Shown here: piece by piece, positions 38,096 to 49,315 of the stretch
How the letters are laid out: each line of letters opens with the position of its first letter
Numbering within the stretch: the first letter of the stretch is position 1
Source: Lithobates sylvaticus
Taxonomy: Eukaryota; Chordata; Amphibia; Anura; Ranidae
Length of the DNA: 64,000 nucleotides
Assembly: GCA_028564925.1 (NCBI GenBank)
Contig: CM053030.1
Span: 271,806,492 to 271,870,491 of the forward strand
Reading direction: 5' to 3'
Program-made: the position numbers and the translations under genes
The notes under the pieces: generated by a model
What the model saw: the letters and a program-made list of their open reading frames with translations, nothing else
Database searches by the model: none
Told to the model about the DNA's origin: nothing

Positions 38096-38230
38096 CGATG
38101 CCTCACAAAGACGGAGAAAATCAACACTTAAGTAAGCTGTGATGCCATCAATGGCACCGGGAAGTGTTATACCACGAAGCAGCAATGCGGTCAGGACAAC
38201 ATAAGGCATCGTCGCTGTAATCCATACTAC
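38096..38230 (-). CDS. slc6a3: slc6a3 coding exon 6
   Basis: 135 bp encoding [20 protein letters not shown] then [20 protein letters not shown] and LCEAS. Only a few residues differ from human DAT over TM5 and the following loop. Acceptor TTTCCAG, donor GTAGGT, phase 0 on both sides. The palindromic insertion ends 68 bp beyond the donor side. Confidence 0.96.
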
Positions 38231-39313
38231 CTGGAAACAAAATGAAATGACAAAGTAAGGTACCAGGAAAGAAAAAAGGTTGGGAATGATCCACATACAG
38301 TATATTATGCTTCATTATTTTTAAATGTAAGAAAATTAATACAATTGATACATTTCAGTAAATGGCAATACAAGTACTGCTATTCCTTAACTGTCTTGGG
38401 GAGAAAGAGAGATCATGCTTTGGACAGAGAAAGAAGGACTGCCATATGTAAAGACTGTCTGAGAGGCAGAGTAAAAGAGAGAGACAATAGAGAGAAGATT
38501 GCACTGGTGTGGGATAAGGATTGCCCTGGTAAAAGGGACAGCATGCTTTGGGTTTGAGAAAGAGGGGCTGCCATGGAGAATTTGCCATGTACAGAGACTG
38601 CTTATGAGAGAGAGAAAGTAGACTGCACTAGTGTGTTTTGGGTGTGTGTTTGTGTGTGTAGGAGAGAGCAAGCGGGATTTAAAGTGGAACATTACTTTCT
38701 AAATTAACATTATTTTTAATCATTATGCTGCTTCTGTTAGTAAACAGATAGGAAGGTATATTTTAATATTTTCTGGTTTTAACTTTTTTTTTTTTTTTTT
38801 TTACAGGTCGAAATTATGCCATACATCCCAGAAGTCTTTCTTCATGGGCATTTTTTTTTTCTTTCAACTTAGCTAAGCACTCTCTCCAGCCTGCATGCCT
38901 GAGCTAAGGGCATATGGATTCCAGGAAGTAAATACTACATGAATCATTTGCCTTTACTCAAGATGGCCACAGCTAGAAATCCTTAGGGTTGTTTTTCAAA
39001 TTGACAAAATAAACCATGGAGACATGAATAGATGAGCATTTGCTTTGAATATTAAAAATAAATGAAATAGCGTTTTTGGTTTGTGGTGCTCAGATACAGT
39101 AAGGTGCAGTTTAAAGAGAGAGCCTGCTCTGGTTATAGAGAAAAGGACTTTCCTGGAGAGTTTGCCATGTGCAGAGAGAGAGAGAGAGAAATGACATTTA
39201 GCCACATTTAAAGTTTCTAATGGGATCTGGATGCACAGAATTTCAATTCCTCTAAAGGAACTTAACCTGACAGCACCTAAACACAGGTAAAATGCTGACT
39301 TTGAATGACACCA
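38231..39313. other. slc6a3 intron 5, non-coding
   Basis: GA-rich segments (38400-38680) and a diverged repeat of them at 39110-39190 (GAGAGTTTGCCATGT and GAGAATTTGCCATGT). No exon or transposon ends. Confidence 0.4.
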
Positions 39314-39317
39314 TTAA

Positions 39318-39589
39318 CCTCCTAACACCGGCATCTCCCGGCCCTTTAAGAGGTTTATGACAATGAGAGGAGGGCCGTGGCTTAAGATCACGTGACAGCC
39401 GTGATTGACTTTCACAAAAGGAGTGATCGGGAGCTTTTGGTTAGGCGATGGTAACTGTGCCTTGCGCACACAGCACTAGCGCTCTCGGCACAAGTGTATT
39501 GGGAGCAATTCACGCAAATATGTGGCCCCTCGGGGCTAAGAACCAGGTGCCGAGAGGCCGCATATTTGCATACAGCTAGCGCCAAGGGG
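39318..39589. mobile_element. TTAA-flanked MITE
   Basis: TTAA at 39314-39317 and 39590-39593. Ends CCTCCTAACACCGGC and, complemented from the right, CCCCTTGGCGC are similar. Inner foldback GTATTGGGAGCAATTCACGC; GC-rich. Possibly related to the element at 5379. Confidence 0.7.
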
Positions 39590-39593
39590 TTAA

Positions 39594-40023
39594 GCAATCA
39601 TTACCTGGATTTTTTATGTGTTTAGAAATGTCCCTTAAATGCATATAAGTGCAGGTTTGACAGTGCCAGTGTGAATGAAGCCAAAAGCCTAGTACACACT
39701 ATTCGATATTACCCAGCGGGTTAAAGGAAAAAAAACTGAAGTGCCCAGGAAGAGATAATGTACTAACTATCCAATGTTAGTACAGCGATCTCCTCTGCTG
39801 ATATATTGGGTTCTGACAGGGTGACGCCCCCCCCCCCCTCACCAGGGCACACCAGTCAGCGTTTGCAGCCATTGGCCGAGAGCGCCGATTGGATGCTGAT
39901 CGGCAGACCTTTTTCAGCCATGCCCATACGACAGAAGGTCTGCCTGGCTACCATAGACATGGGCCAAATGTCGACCGGTTTCTATTGAACCAGTCGATAT
40001 CACCCGATATTCGGCATGTTTTA
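39594..40023. other. Intron 5, partial Harbinger-like end
   Basis: At about 39688 AGCCTAGTACACACTATTCG resembles a Harbinger MITE end, and the right portion carries CGATATTCGG. No matching pair or target duplication established. A C11 run is at 39827. Confidence 0.35.
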
Positions 40024-40207
40024 ATGTGATTGCCACATCTTTGTCAAAAAGTGAACCATCAATAATTATTAGTTGAACTAGATGGACATGTGTCTTTTTT
40101 CAACCTGACTAACTAGGTAACTATGTAATAAGTAGCACATACAAGAAAGGACGATGGAAGGGTAGGAGAACTAAGCCCATGATGGGGAAGAAACGATAAA
40201 AAGTAGT
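40024..40207 (+). mobile_element. CR1/L2 LINE tail plus shared flank, copy 2
   Basis: GAACTAGATGGACATGTGTC and the ACTATGTAA tail, followed by the same AGTAGCACATACAAGAAAGG flank as 36161-36343. Direct orientation, 3.86 kb apart. Confidence 0.75.
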
Positions 40208-40517
40208 TTCTCCCAATTTTTTTAAAACCAGAGTTTAGTATTAATTAAATGTACTGTCTCACCCTGGACACCCAGCCTTGCTGACCCCCCCCCCCCACGT
40301 ATACTAGTCCCACAGCAGATATGTAGACTGGTAGGACTATAATTATACCTTTGGATACAGCAATTCACACAACTCTGTATAAATATGTACACTAAATTAC
40401 TATTATTTTATTATTCCATTTTTTTTTTTGCATTAATCTTCAAACAACCCTTGTGATATCCTGAAGATATAAAAAAAATGTGTTCAGGTATTAAAAACAA
40501 TGAAAGAATAAGTATAC

Positions 40518-40656
40518 CTTCCCCGAAGTTTTCACCCCTTTCCATAGACTGAAATAAAGGAATACAATCACAATAATCAGGCAGGATGTCAGCTTCCAGC
40601 GTGGAAGTCCTAAATCATGGATTCCTTGGCTTTCATGAACATGCAGAACACCTCGT
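40518..40656 (-). CDS. slc6a3: slc6a3 coding exon 5
   Basis: 139 bp. After a split first codon it encodes [20 protein letters not shown] then [20 protein letters not shown] and VKTSGK. This is the end of the large extracellular loop 2 and TM4 of the transporter. Acceptor TTTTTAAG and donor GTATAC. Here the sequence is between DAT and the noradrenaline transporter (HESQGIHD is noradrenaline-like), but exon 8 settles the identity. It is the most upstream slc6a3 exon found. Confidence 0.93.
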
Positions 40657-41399
40657 CTTAAAAACAGAAAGATTAAAAAAATAGTTTTTCTTTCAGAAGT
40701 ATACATTGTAACCCATATACAGTATTCTGCAGTTGTTTAATGCATTTCAAAGTTATTTATTACTGACATTAGTGCTAGATATATAATGTATTCAATGCTT
40801 ATTTTCAGGGGAGTGATAGAGCAGTGAGTTATTACTTATCTTTGCACAGAACATGGCACATCGTCCAGTATGGTAACCATAAAGCATGCTAGCTAAATAG
40901 TAATTCAGAAGTAAATTAATAATGGTTTTGTAATGCTTCTAGGGTGCACTATCACTATTTCAAGTACTGTTTAAAACACTGCAAAGCTGTCGTTACAGAA
41001 TGCTAATACTGCCCAAGTGCTCCCAGTAATATATAATCACAGGTTGGACATAGAAACAGTGGTCTTGAAACATTAACACATTTATGGACTCATTACAGCC
41101 CCTGCTACCTAGATTCACACTTGTGTGCCTGCATTTTCACACATTTTTTGTTCATGTGTTTAAAGGTCTATTGCACCTAGACATTTTTGCAGGCCTATGG
41201 CCATACAGCATAACATACCCCCCATATATGTGGTGCCAGGGAGCCCCAGCTACTCTGTAATTCTGCCAAATGGTCTGAACTGCAGAATACACTTTACGTG
41301 GGTATGCACGTGTAAATGCTGCAACAGTACTGGCATTTACAGACACACGTGTACGGGTGTATTTTCCCAAATACAAAACTTGGTTGTTCGGGAAAATTT
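40657..41399. other. slc6a3 intron 4 segment
   Basis: Non-coding. A CACGTGTA-rich part near 41290-41370 may be a worn MITE. No exon 4 found. Confidence 0.4.
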
Positions 41400-42510
41400 G
41401 AGACAAAGGTAAATAATTTCAGAACTTTTTCCACCTTTAATTTGACCTATAAACTATACAACTCAATTGAACAACAAACTGAAATCTTTTAGGTGGAGGG
41501 AAGTAGAACTAAAATAATATGGTTGCATAAGTGTGCACACCCTTAAACTAATACTTTGTTGAAGCACCTTTTGATTTTATTACAGCACTCAGTATTTTTG
41601 GGTATGAGTCTAACAGCATGGCACATCTTGACTTAGCAATATTTGCCAACTTTTCTTTGGAAAAACACTCCAAATCTGTCAAATTGTGAGGGCATCTCCT
41701 ATGCACAGCCCTCTTCAGATCACCCCACAGATTTTCAATGGGATTCAGGTCTGGGCTTTGGCTGGGCCATTCCAAAATGTTATTGTCTTCTGGTGAAGCC
41801 ATTCCTTTGTTGATTTGGATGTATGCTTTGGGTCGTTCTCATGCTGAAAGATGAAGTTCCTCTTTATGTTCAGCTTTCCAGCAAGAGCCTGAAGGTTTTG
41901 TGCCAATATTGACTGGTATTTGGAACTGTTCACTATTCCCTCTACCTTGACTAAGGACCCTGTTCCAGCTGAAGAAAAACAGCCCCAACGCATGATGCTG
42001 TCACCACCATGCATCACAGTGGGTCTGTTTTTTTTTGGTGATGTTGTTTTTGCACCAAACATATCTTTTGGAATTATGGCCAAAAAGTTCAACCTTGGTT
42101 TCATCAGACCATAACACATTTTCCCATGTGCTTCTGGCAGACTTCAGATGTCTTTTTGCAAAATTTAGCCAGGCTTGGATGTTTTCTTTGTAAAAAAAAG
42201 GCTTCCATCTTGCCACTACCCCATAGCCCAGACATTTGAAGAATACAGGAGATTGTTGTCACATGTACCACACAGGCAGTACTTGACAGATACTTCTGCA
42301 GCTCCTTTAATGTTGCTGTAGGCCTCTTGGCAGCCTCCCTGACCAGTTTTCATCTCATCTTTTCATCAATTTTGGAGGCAGTCCAGTTCTTGGGAATGTC
42401 ACTGTTGTGCCATATTTTCTCCACTTGATGACTGTCTTCACTGTGTTCCATGGTATATTTAATGCCTTGGAAATTCTTTTGTACCCTTCTCCTGACTGAT
42501 ACCTTTTCAC

Positions 42511-43493
42511 TAGGGTTGCATTGATACGATACTAGTATCGGTGCCGATACCAAGTATTTGCCTGAGTACTTGTACTCGGGCAAATGCTCCCAATGCTTCA
42601 GCCAATACCTTACACATGCAGAGTCTCCTGGGAGTCAGTCAGCGGAGCAGGCGAAGCGGAGCGTGAGTCCTGGCACTGGAAGAGCGAGTCCTTGCAGTGG
42701 AAGGTAAGTTTATGGGGCAGGGGCGTGGATCGCAGCCGCAGGCTCTATGTTGCCATGACTAACAGCTCTGACGTCATCCAGCGCGCCCGATTTCTGCGGC
42801 TCTGTTTGGCTCCCCCCGGCTCCATTTAACAGCAGCTGAACACTTCATCCTACTGCCTGCAGCTCGGCGTGGTGGCTCCCCACGATTAGCCCCTGCACGT
42901 CATAGCAGCCTGCAGAGTGTCTCCTGTTCCATCGTGGTCCCCTCTCCGGATACCGACAGGACCTGGTTTCCAGCTTATAGAGCTAATTCGTTCCATCTCT
43001 CGTCCATCGAGCAGATTATCGTTCCCCATATGGTTTAGGTCGTCCATTCTCCACGTCCTATGAACAAGCCACCTGGATGACGTTTACCCCACTGCTACAT
43101 GCTTTCATGCTTTCCTGACTGATTGCTGTTACCTTCCTAATATCCTACAGTGTTTTATAGACTTTTATAGTACCATACCAGTGCCACCTATCAGTGCCAG
43201 CCATCAGTGCTGCATATCAGTGCCCATCAGTAAGTGCCACATATCAGTGCCCATAAGTGCCACCCATCATTGCCGCAAATCAGTGGCCATCAGTTAGTGC
43301 CATCTGTCAGTGCTGCAAATCAGTGCCCTTCAGTCTTCATAATTATAAAAAAAGATATCGTTAGTCTGTATTGTGCTTTGAAAACCGTCACTTAACATTA
43401 AAAAAAAGTATCGGTAATTGGTATCGGCGAGTACTTGAAAAAAGTATTGATACTTGTACTCGGTCTTAAAAAAGTGGTATCGGTGCAACCCTA
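42511..43493. mobile_element. hAT-type non-autonomous element inside Tc1
   Basis: Ends TAGGGTTGCATTGATAC and, on the right, GTATCGGTGCAACCCTA are inverted with two mismatches. Flanked by CTTTTCAC (42503-42510) and CTTTTAAC (43494-43501), an 8-bp duplication with one change. Interior has GTATCGG subterminal repeats and a minisatellite; no transposase. Confidence 0.85.
43180..43345. repeat. Minisatellite, ATCAGTGCC units
   Basis: Degenerate direct repeats of about 18-20 bp (CACCTATCAGTGCCAGCCAT, TGCATATCAGTGCCCATCAG and similar) inside the hAT element. Confidence 0.85.
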
Positions 43494-43906
43494 CTTTTAA
43501 CAATGAGATCCCTCTGATGCTTTGGAAGCTCTCTGTGGACCATGGCTTTTGCTGTTGGATGTGACTAAGAAAATGTCAGGAAAGACCTACTAGAACAGCT
43601 GAACTTTATTTGGGGTTTTACTTTAAATGATGGCAAGTGTGTACTGATTCCTATTTATTATGAGTTTGAATAATTCAGCAACATCCCCAGCTATAAGAGG
43701 GTGTGCACACTTATGCAACCACATTAATTTTTTTTGTTGCCAAGCCCCCCCCCCCCCCCCCCCCCTAAAATATTTCAGTTTGTTTTTCAGTTGTACATTT
43801 TAAAGGTCACATTAAAGGTGGAAAAAATTATCCTTGTCTCTATTTTTTTACATCACAGAAATCTGAAATTTTAACAGGGGTGTGTAGACTTTTTATATCC
43901 ATTGTA

Positions 43907-44268
43907 GATACGGTTTTGAGGCAGCAAAGCCCCTGTGTAAACTAATTTCATACAACTAATTAGGCAACAGGGGAAGCAAGGGCTTGTTTGATCATTTAAA
44001 ATAAGAAAAATACTTACTACTGGCTGTCTACTGTAATAAAAATAAATACATTCCAAATTGTATGTGTATTTAAACCAAGAGAAAACAGTTAAAGTGGAAT
44101 TAATTCAAAAACAACATTTATGTGACTACAGGGGGGACAGAAACTTCCTACCACACCAATCCAGTGGAAAAGACCATTCCAACAATTATGAAGAAAAACA
44201 CCAACCTTATGGTATTACTGGGAATAAGAGCATGGTGACTAAACATGTACTGACAAACAAGATACAGT
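43907..44268. other. slc6a3 intron 4 segment
   Basis: Non-coding. A hydrophobic minus-strand run near 44148-44230 (VFFFIIVGMVFSTGLVW) does not fit exon 4 of the transporter and lacks splice borders. Confidence 0.4.
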
Positions 44269-44540
44269 GGGGTTGATTTACTAAAGGCAAATAGACTATG
44301 CACTTTGCACTCAGCAAGTGCAGTTGCTCCATAGTTTAGTAAATGAGCAGAAGCTCTACAGACTTCCATCATCCAATCATGTGCAAGCAAAATTATGTTT
44401 TTTTTTTTTTAATTATTCTTACACGTTATTGGGTATACTGTGCAAAATGAAGGGTTACCTCATTTACTAAACTCTGGAGCAACTGCACTTGCAGGGTACA
44501 ACTGCATATTGCAAAGTGAACAGTCTATTTGCCTTTATAA
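44269..44540. mobile_element. Foldback MITE, TTGATTTACTAAAGGCAAAT end
   Basis: Left end GGGGTTGATTTACTAAAGGC, right end TCTATTTGCCTTTA. Inner arms GTGCAGTTGCTCC and GGAGCAACTGCAC. Same family as 30908, 45391 and 57621. Confidence 0.75.
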
Positions 44541-45390
44541 TACTTAAAACGCACTTTTTAAAACAATACACATTAAAATGTACATTAAAACCAACAATCC
44601 TATCATGGTCTTTACTGTATATCCAACATAATCATTCTTTGTAGCAATCCCACCCTACAGGAAAAGTCACCTATTTACAAGAAAATGTCAAAACAATGTT
44701 ATATAATCACTCTACATTCAGAAGGAAAATAAATTGTTCTGTGAATGGATCTGTGAATTATTCAAGTGATGGACACTTGTTGGTACTTTTTTTCTGTAGT
44801 AATCATTGTACTCCCATCCCATGGTAATGACACCATTTAAACAAGCTCAGCCTGTCTGTATTCAGTTCACATATCCATTTTTCATTCACTGGATAGCTTT
44901 TCTTTTGAGTCTCTTACAAGTTCAGTATGTTAGCAAGCATCAGTCCCCCACTCTGGATTTGTATCAATAAACTGTATTTGTGATCCATTTCAATCTCACA
45001 ATTTTACACAGTGATACCTGGATAAATTGTACTAGCACAATTCAGCTCTATTTGCAATAGCTTCTTTTAAAGATTGCATGCTTAGCCCTTGTTAAAGACT
45101 CAAAATCCCAGTCAAATCTTGGAAGAACAAATCACACATATACAGCATATAGGAGATTCAGCATATGGGAACATGGTGTATAATGCCATACTGCCACAAA
45201 GCCGACATAGATGTGAACCTAGCCTGAATCTACTCAACAATGGAGTTCAATCATGTATGCAACATGCACTTGCAGTGTTCTTTTAAGTGGATTTATGTTT
45301 TTATTTATACTGGAGAATGTTTATCAAAGATTCAATGTGCAAATTCACCCAATGTTCAACCTATATTCTTTGGGTAACATTCACACTTTG
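44541..45390. other. slc6a3 intron 4 segment
   Basis: AT-rich, non-coding, nothing recognised. Confidence 0.4.
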
Positions 45391-45606
45391 GAGTTGATTT
45401 ACTAAAGGCAAATAGACTGTCCACTTTGCAGAGTGCTTTTTCCCTCTGCAAGTGCAGTTGCTCCAGAGATAAGTAAATGAGGAAAGACTTCACTTTGCAA
45501 AGAGTACCCAATCGCGTGCAAGGGGGAAAAAAAACAGCATTTTTGCTTACATATGCTTGGATGATGGAAGTCAGCAGAGCTTCTGCTCATTTACTAAGTT
45601 CTGGAC
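45391..45606. mobile_element. Foldback MITE fragment
   Basis: Left end GAGTTGATTTACTAAAGGCA as in 44269-44540. The right arm ends at CATTTACTAAGTTCTGG and is incomplete. A hAT element follows after 15 bp. Confidence 0.65.
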
Positions 45607-45699
45607 AAGCAAACTGGTGACTAGGGATTAGCTGAACACCCCTGGTTCAGTTCGCACCAGAACATGCGAACAGACAAAAAATGTGTGCGAACATGTGAA

Positions 45700-46152
45700 C
45701 ACCGTCAAAAGTATTAATTTTAAAGGCTTATATGCAAGTTATTGCCATAAAAAGTGTATGGGGACCCGGGTACTGCCTCAGGGGACATGTATCAATGCAA
45801 AAAAAAGTTTTAAAAATGGCCATTTTTTTCAGGAGCAGTGATTTTAATAATGCTTAAAGTGAAACAATAAAGAATAAAATATTCCTTTAAAAAACATGCC
45901 TGGGGTGAACATGTGAACACCGTTAAACTCTATGGGACACGAACATGAAAAGTCAAAAGTGTTAATTTTAAAGGCTTATATGCAAGTTATTGCCATAAAA
46001 AGTGTATGGGGACCCGGGTACTGCCTCAGGGGACATGTATCAATGCAAAAAAAAGTTTTTAAAATGGCCATTTTTTTCAGGAGCAGTGATTTTAATAATG
46101 CTTAAAGTGAAACAATAAAGAATAAAATATTCCTTTAAAAAAACATGCCTGG
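45700..46152. repeat. Internal tandem duplication in hAT element
   Basis: The stretch from ATTAATTTTAAAGGCTTATA to AAACATGCCTGGGG occurs twice, 248 bp apart, nearly identical. It includes GGGGACCCGGGTACTGCCTC. Confidence 0.85.
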
Positions 46153-46299
46153 GGGGTCCCCTTAGTCTGCCTGTAAAGAAGCACATCTTTCCCATGTTTA
46201 TAACAGTACCACAGCAAATCAAAATTTCTAAAGAAAAAAAGTCATTTAAAATTGCTTGCGGCTGTATACATAAAAAAATCATTGAAAAAAACGGCGTGG

Positions 46300-47095
46300 G
46301 TCCCCCCCCCCCCCCCCCCCAGTCCATTACCAGTCCCCTCCAAAATCCATACCAGGTTCTTATCCGAGCATGCAACCTGGCAGGCCACAGGAAAAGGGGG
46401 GCAAAGGAGCACCCATCCTGCACCGTACCAGGTCACATGCCCTCAACATGGGGAGCACCTTGTCCCCATATTGATGGGGACAAGGGCCTCATCCCCACAA
46501 CCCTTGCCCAGTGGTTGTGGGGGTCTGTGAGCGGGGGGGTTATCAGAATCTGGAATCCTGGGCCCCGCTATGTGATCCCGCTACATTGTATCACTACCCA
46601 TTCCCCAAAAAAGTAAAAACAACAGGAGACAGTTTTCTGCAGTCGGTGGGACGCCTCCCAAGGAGGCAGAGTTTTTCCAGGTTTTTTCTGGGAACTATCG
46701 ACGCCATGATTGAAGATGGACATGGCGGGACACTTTTTTTTTTTTTAAATAATAGAATTTTCAAAAACTGTAATTTTTACACTTTTTTGGTGAATGGCTA
46801 CCCATTTAGATAGGGGGGTGGGATCTGGAAACTTCCAGATTCCGATAAGCCCCAGGCCCGCAGACCCCCACAACCACTGGGCAAGGGTTGTGGTGATGAG
46901 GCCCTTGTCCCCATCAACATGGGGGCAAGGTGCTTTGGGGGGACCCCAAAGCACCCTCCCCATGTAGAGGGCATGTGGCCTGGTGCGGTTCAGGAGGGGG
47001 GGCTCTCTCACCCCCCCTTTTCCTGCGGCCTGCCAGGTTACATGCTCAGATAAGGGTCTGGTACGGATTTTGGGAGGGGGGACCTCCACACCCTT
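46300..47095. repeat. Long internal inverted repeat
   Basis: CAGGCCACAGGAAAAGGGGG (46380s) and CCACAACCCTTGCCCAGTGG (46490s) have complements at CCCCCTTTTCCTGCGGCCTG (47015s) and CCACTGGGCAAGGGTTGTGG (46875s). The arms are about 245 bp and the loop about 300 bp. Confidence 0.85.
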
Positions 47096-47300
47096 TTTGA
47101 TTACATTTTGGCACGAGGTTCCCCTTAAAATCTATACCAGACCTGAAGGTCCTGGTATGGATTTTGGGGTGGACCCCCATGCCTTTTTTTTTTTTCGGTG
47201 CAGGGTTCCCCTTCAATACACTGTGTTATATAAACTACACTGCCTGCATTGACTGAATATAGAGTATACACTGAATATATAGGCTACACTGAATGCAGAG

Positions 47301-47315
47301 TATATATATACTAGA

Positions 47316-47360
<45 letters not shown>

Positions 47361-47425
47361 ATATATAGATATATATATATATGTATTTGATATATAGATA
47401 TATATATATATATCTATATATCAAA
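47301..47425. repeat. TA-rich microsatellite
   Basis: TATATA runs interspersed with TTTGATATATAGATATA. Confidence 0.95.
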
Positions 47426-47811
47426 TACACTGCCACTAACTAACCTGCCTGCCTGAGCTAGGTAAATCTATCTCCGTCCACACACTATACACAGCTGCTA
47501 TGTAAGTAGCCTTATATAGTGTGGGGCGTGGACTGAGTCCCCCTGAGCACCCTGCCTTTGGCCAATTATGGCTCTCTTAGCAGAGCGCGCTGTGATTAAG
47601 AAAAGCATGCAGGTCAGGTGCATGCTTTGGCTAATCATCATACAGCAATGCACTGCGATCTCGCAGTGCATTATGGGTTGTTCCGCGGCACTCTAATTTC
47701 CCGCAAACGCCCCATATGTTCGGTTTGTTTGAGATCAAACGAACACGTGACGTTCGAGTCGAACTTACGTTCGCATTAACCGCGGGCTCATGCCTACTGG
47801 TGACCCCTTAA

Positions 47812-48234
47812 AGCAGTTGTATGCCTTTACAAAAAAAAAAACCTGTAAGGCAAATGCGTAATGAGCTAGTATGCATTGCATACTAGCTCATTTTAAAATA
47901 CTTACCTTAGAACAAAGCGCCCATACCACCTCCAGGTCATGCTGAGGGAGTTGCCATGTTCCCTCTGCGTTTCTTCGCAGCTCCGGCGCTGTGAGTGGCC
48001 GGAGCCACGATGACACCAATCCCACGTATGCATGGGAGAACTCCATTCTGGCAAGTTCTGAATTTATGGCACGATCCGTCGGACCTTCAGAGCGCATGCG
48101 CCGCTGACATCAGCAGCTGCATGCAGGGCGAATATCTCCTAAACCATGCAGGTTTAGGAGATATTAATTTTACCTACAGGTAAGTCTTATTATAGGCTTA
48201 CCTGTAGGTAAAAATCCCTAAGTGTACAACCACT
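47812..48234. mobile_element. TTAA-flanked MITE
   Basis: TTAA at 47808-47811 and 48235-48238. Ends AGCAGTTGTATGCC and, complemented from the right, AGTGGTTGTACAC. Inner foldback around CTTACCTGTAGGTAAA. Non-coding. Confidence 0.85.
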
Positions 48235-48238
48235 TTAA

Positions 48239-49139
48239 TATCTTATATACTACTTAAGGAGGTATCATCCCTGATTTGAAACTATAATACAAAATATATT
48301 TGGGATGGGACATTGTGTATACCCCCAAAAGTAAAATCACCTTTGTTTTATTAAAAAGTCAGATTCGGTTCACCAGGAAGGATACGACTATAGTTCCTCC
48401 ATTTACTAGCATGCCTCCCAAGGACACCAGTGGTGCCAAAGAGCCTAGGTCCCTGTGAGTGTCAGGAACTGGTGCTTTGATAGGGCCACTTCTGCTTTGG
48501 GGGAACCCCTTTGAAAGCACTACCCCAAGGCTGAGGGGCATGTAGGCTGTTATAAGCATTGCAAGGGGCTGCACACTCTCCATGCACTTGCTATGCCTAC
48601 ATGACAAGTGGGGAGGGCTAGTTAGTTCTCAGAGGAGTGGGCAGGGATATGCTCATTTTCTTTTAGTTTGTTTTGCATTAAAAAAGTGACAGTTAGCCTC
48701 CTAGTACTGAAATTGTGATTAAAAAATTTGTTTCAGCACCATGGACAGGTCACGTGGGCAGAATTACCTGCAGCATGGTTCCTTTAAAAGCGAGACTCAA
48801 TGGCTTTGCTGAATTCATCTGGTGCACATTCATACTATTTTTAATTGGGTGAATGTGACTATGGAATGTCAGGCAAATGCTGTTAAATCTTACTTGAGTG
48901 AATAGAGGTAACTGATTAACTTGTCAAATTTACCATTGAATCCTTTAAATATAGACTCGACTCTTATCAGCAGAAAAAGTAGCTTTAAAAATAATCTGAT
49001 CTAGCTACCCATCAAGTTAATTGAAAACTTGATAAACTCATAAACTCATGATAAAAATGAGCTGAGTGCCCTCAAGGTCTTTTCAACGTTTTTTTTTTGT
49101 TTTTTTTTTAGGATATGCGTTTTAAAGAGATCAGCTTAA
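48239..49139. other. slc6a3 intron 4 segment
   Basis: Non-coding, no repeat ends or exon found. Confidence 0.4.
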
Positions 49140-49142
49140 TGT

Positions 49143-49306
49143 TAAAGCGAAACCCTAGGCAAACAGCTTATCACTTAGATCCAATACATATGTGGGAGCT
49201 GTTTTGCCTGCCAAAAGATTTGTAATTCTGTCTATCTAGTTGTACAATTTACACAGATTTGCCACATAGCACTGCCTTGTCTAGCAGGGCAGGAGACCAG
49301 ATTTGT
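49143..49306. mobile_element. TTAA-type MITE, left end, split by L1
   Basis: Begins TTAA (49143-49146) AGCGAAACCCTAGGCAAAC, a typical end of the TTAA family. It is interrupted by the L1 at 49316-51707; sequence after 51716 probably continues it. Its right end was not identified. Confidence 0.5.
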
Positions 49307-49315
49307 CTCTGCTCC

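Larger units (their letters stand above)
41548..43580 (-). pseudogene. Tc1 transposase pseudogene, split by hAT insert
   Basis: Minus-strand segments in order: an N-terminal part near 42350-42583; ENVLWSDETKVELFGHNSK (first catalytic Asp, 42001-42216); FIFQHENDPKHTSKSTKEWL (the second Asp position, 41745-42119); and DLNPIENLWGDLKRAVHRRC (catalytic Glu) to GASTKY (41548-41802). Frame changes occur between each pair of segments. It is inactive. Confidence 0.9.
41400..43904 (-). mobile_element. Tc1 transposon, one end lost, split by a hAT
   Basis: The right end (complement CAATGGATATAAAAAGTCTA) is bordered by TA at 43905-43906. The left end is truncated about 70 bp short, since sequence starts inside the terminal arm at GAGACAAAGG. 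A hAT element sits at 42511-43493. Interior carries a minus-strand transposase pseudogene. Same family as the fragment at 13636. Confidence 0.9.
45622..47796. mobile_element. Large hAT non-autonomous element
   Basis: Perfect 8-bp target duplication CTGGTGAC (45614-45621, 47797-47804). Ends TAGGGATTAGC and GGGCTCATGCCTA are inverted relatives. 2175 bp with no transposase. Internal structure: a near-repeat of about 200 bp at a 248-bp offset (45700-46152), a long inverted repeat (46300-46545 against 46840-47095) and a TA-rich array (47301-47425). Confidence 0.85.

Noticed and set aside
44148-44390. Hydrophobic minus-strand frame as possible slc6a3 exon 4
   Set aside because: No similarity to the TM3-loop 2 region and no splice borders.
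46242-47252. Overlapping open frames of 60-140 codons
   Set aside because: They fall in the inverted repeat of the hAT element, with homopolymer-driven Pro/Gly runs.
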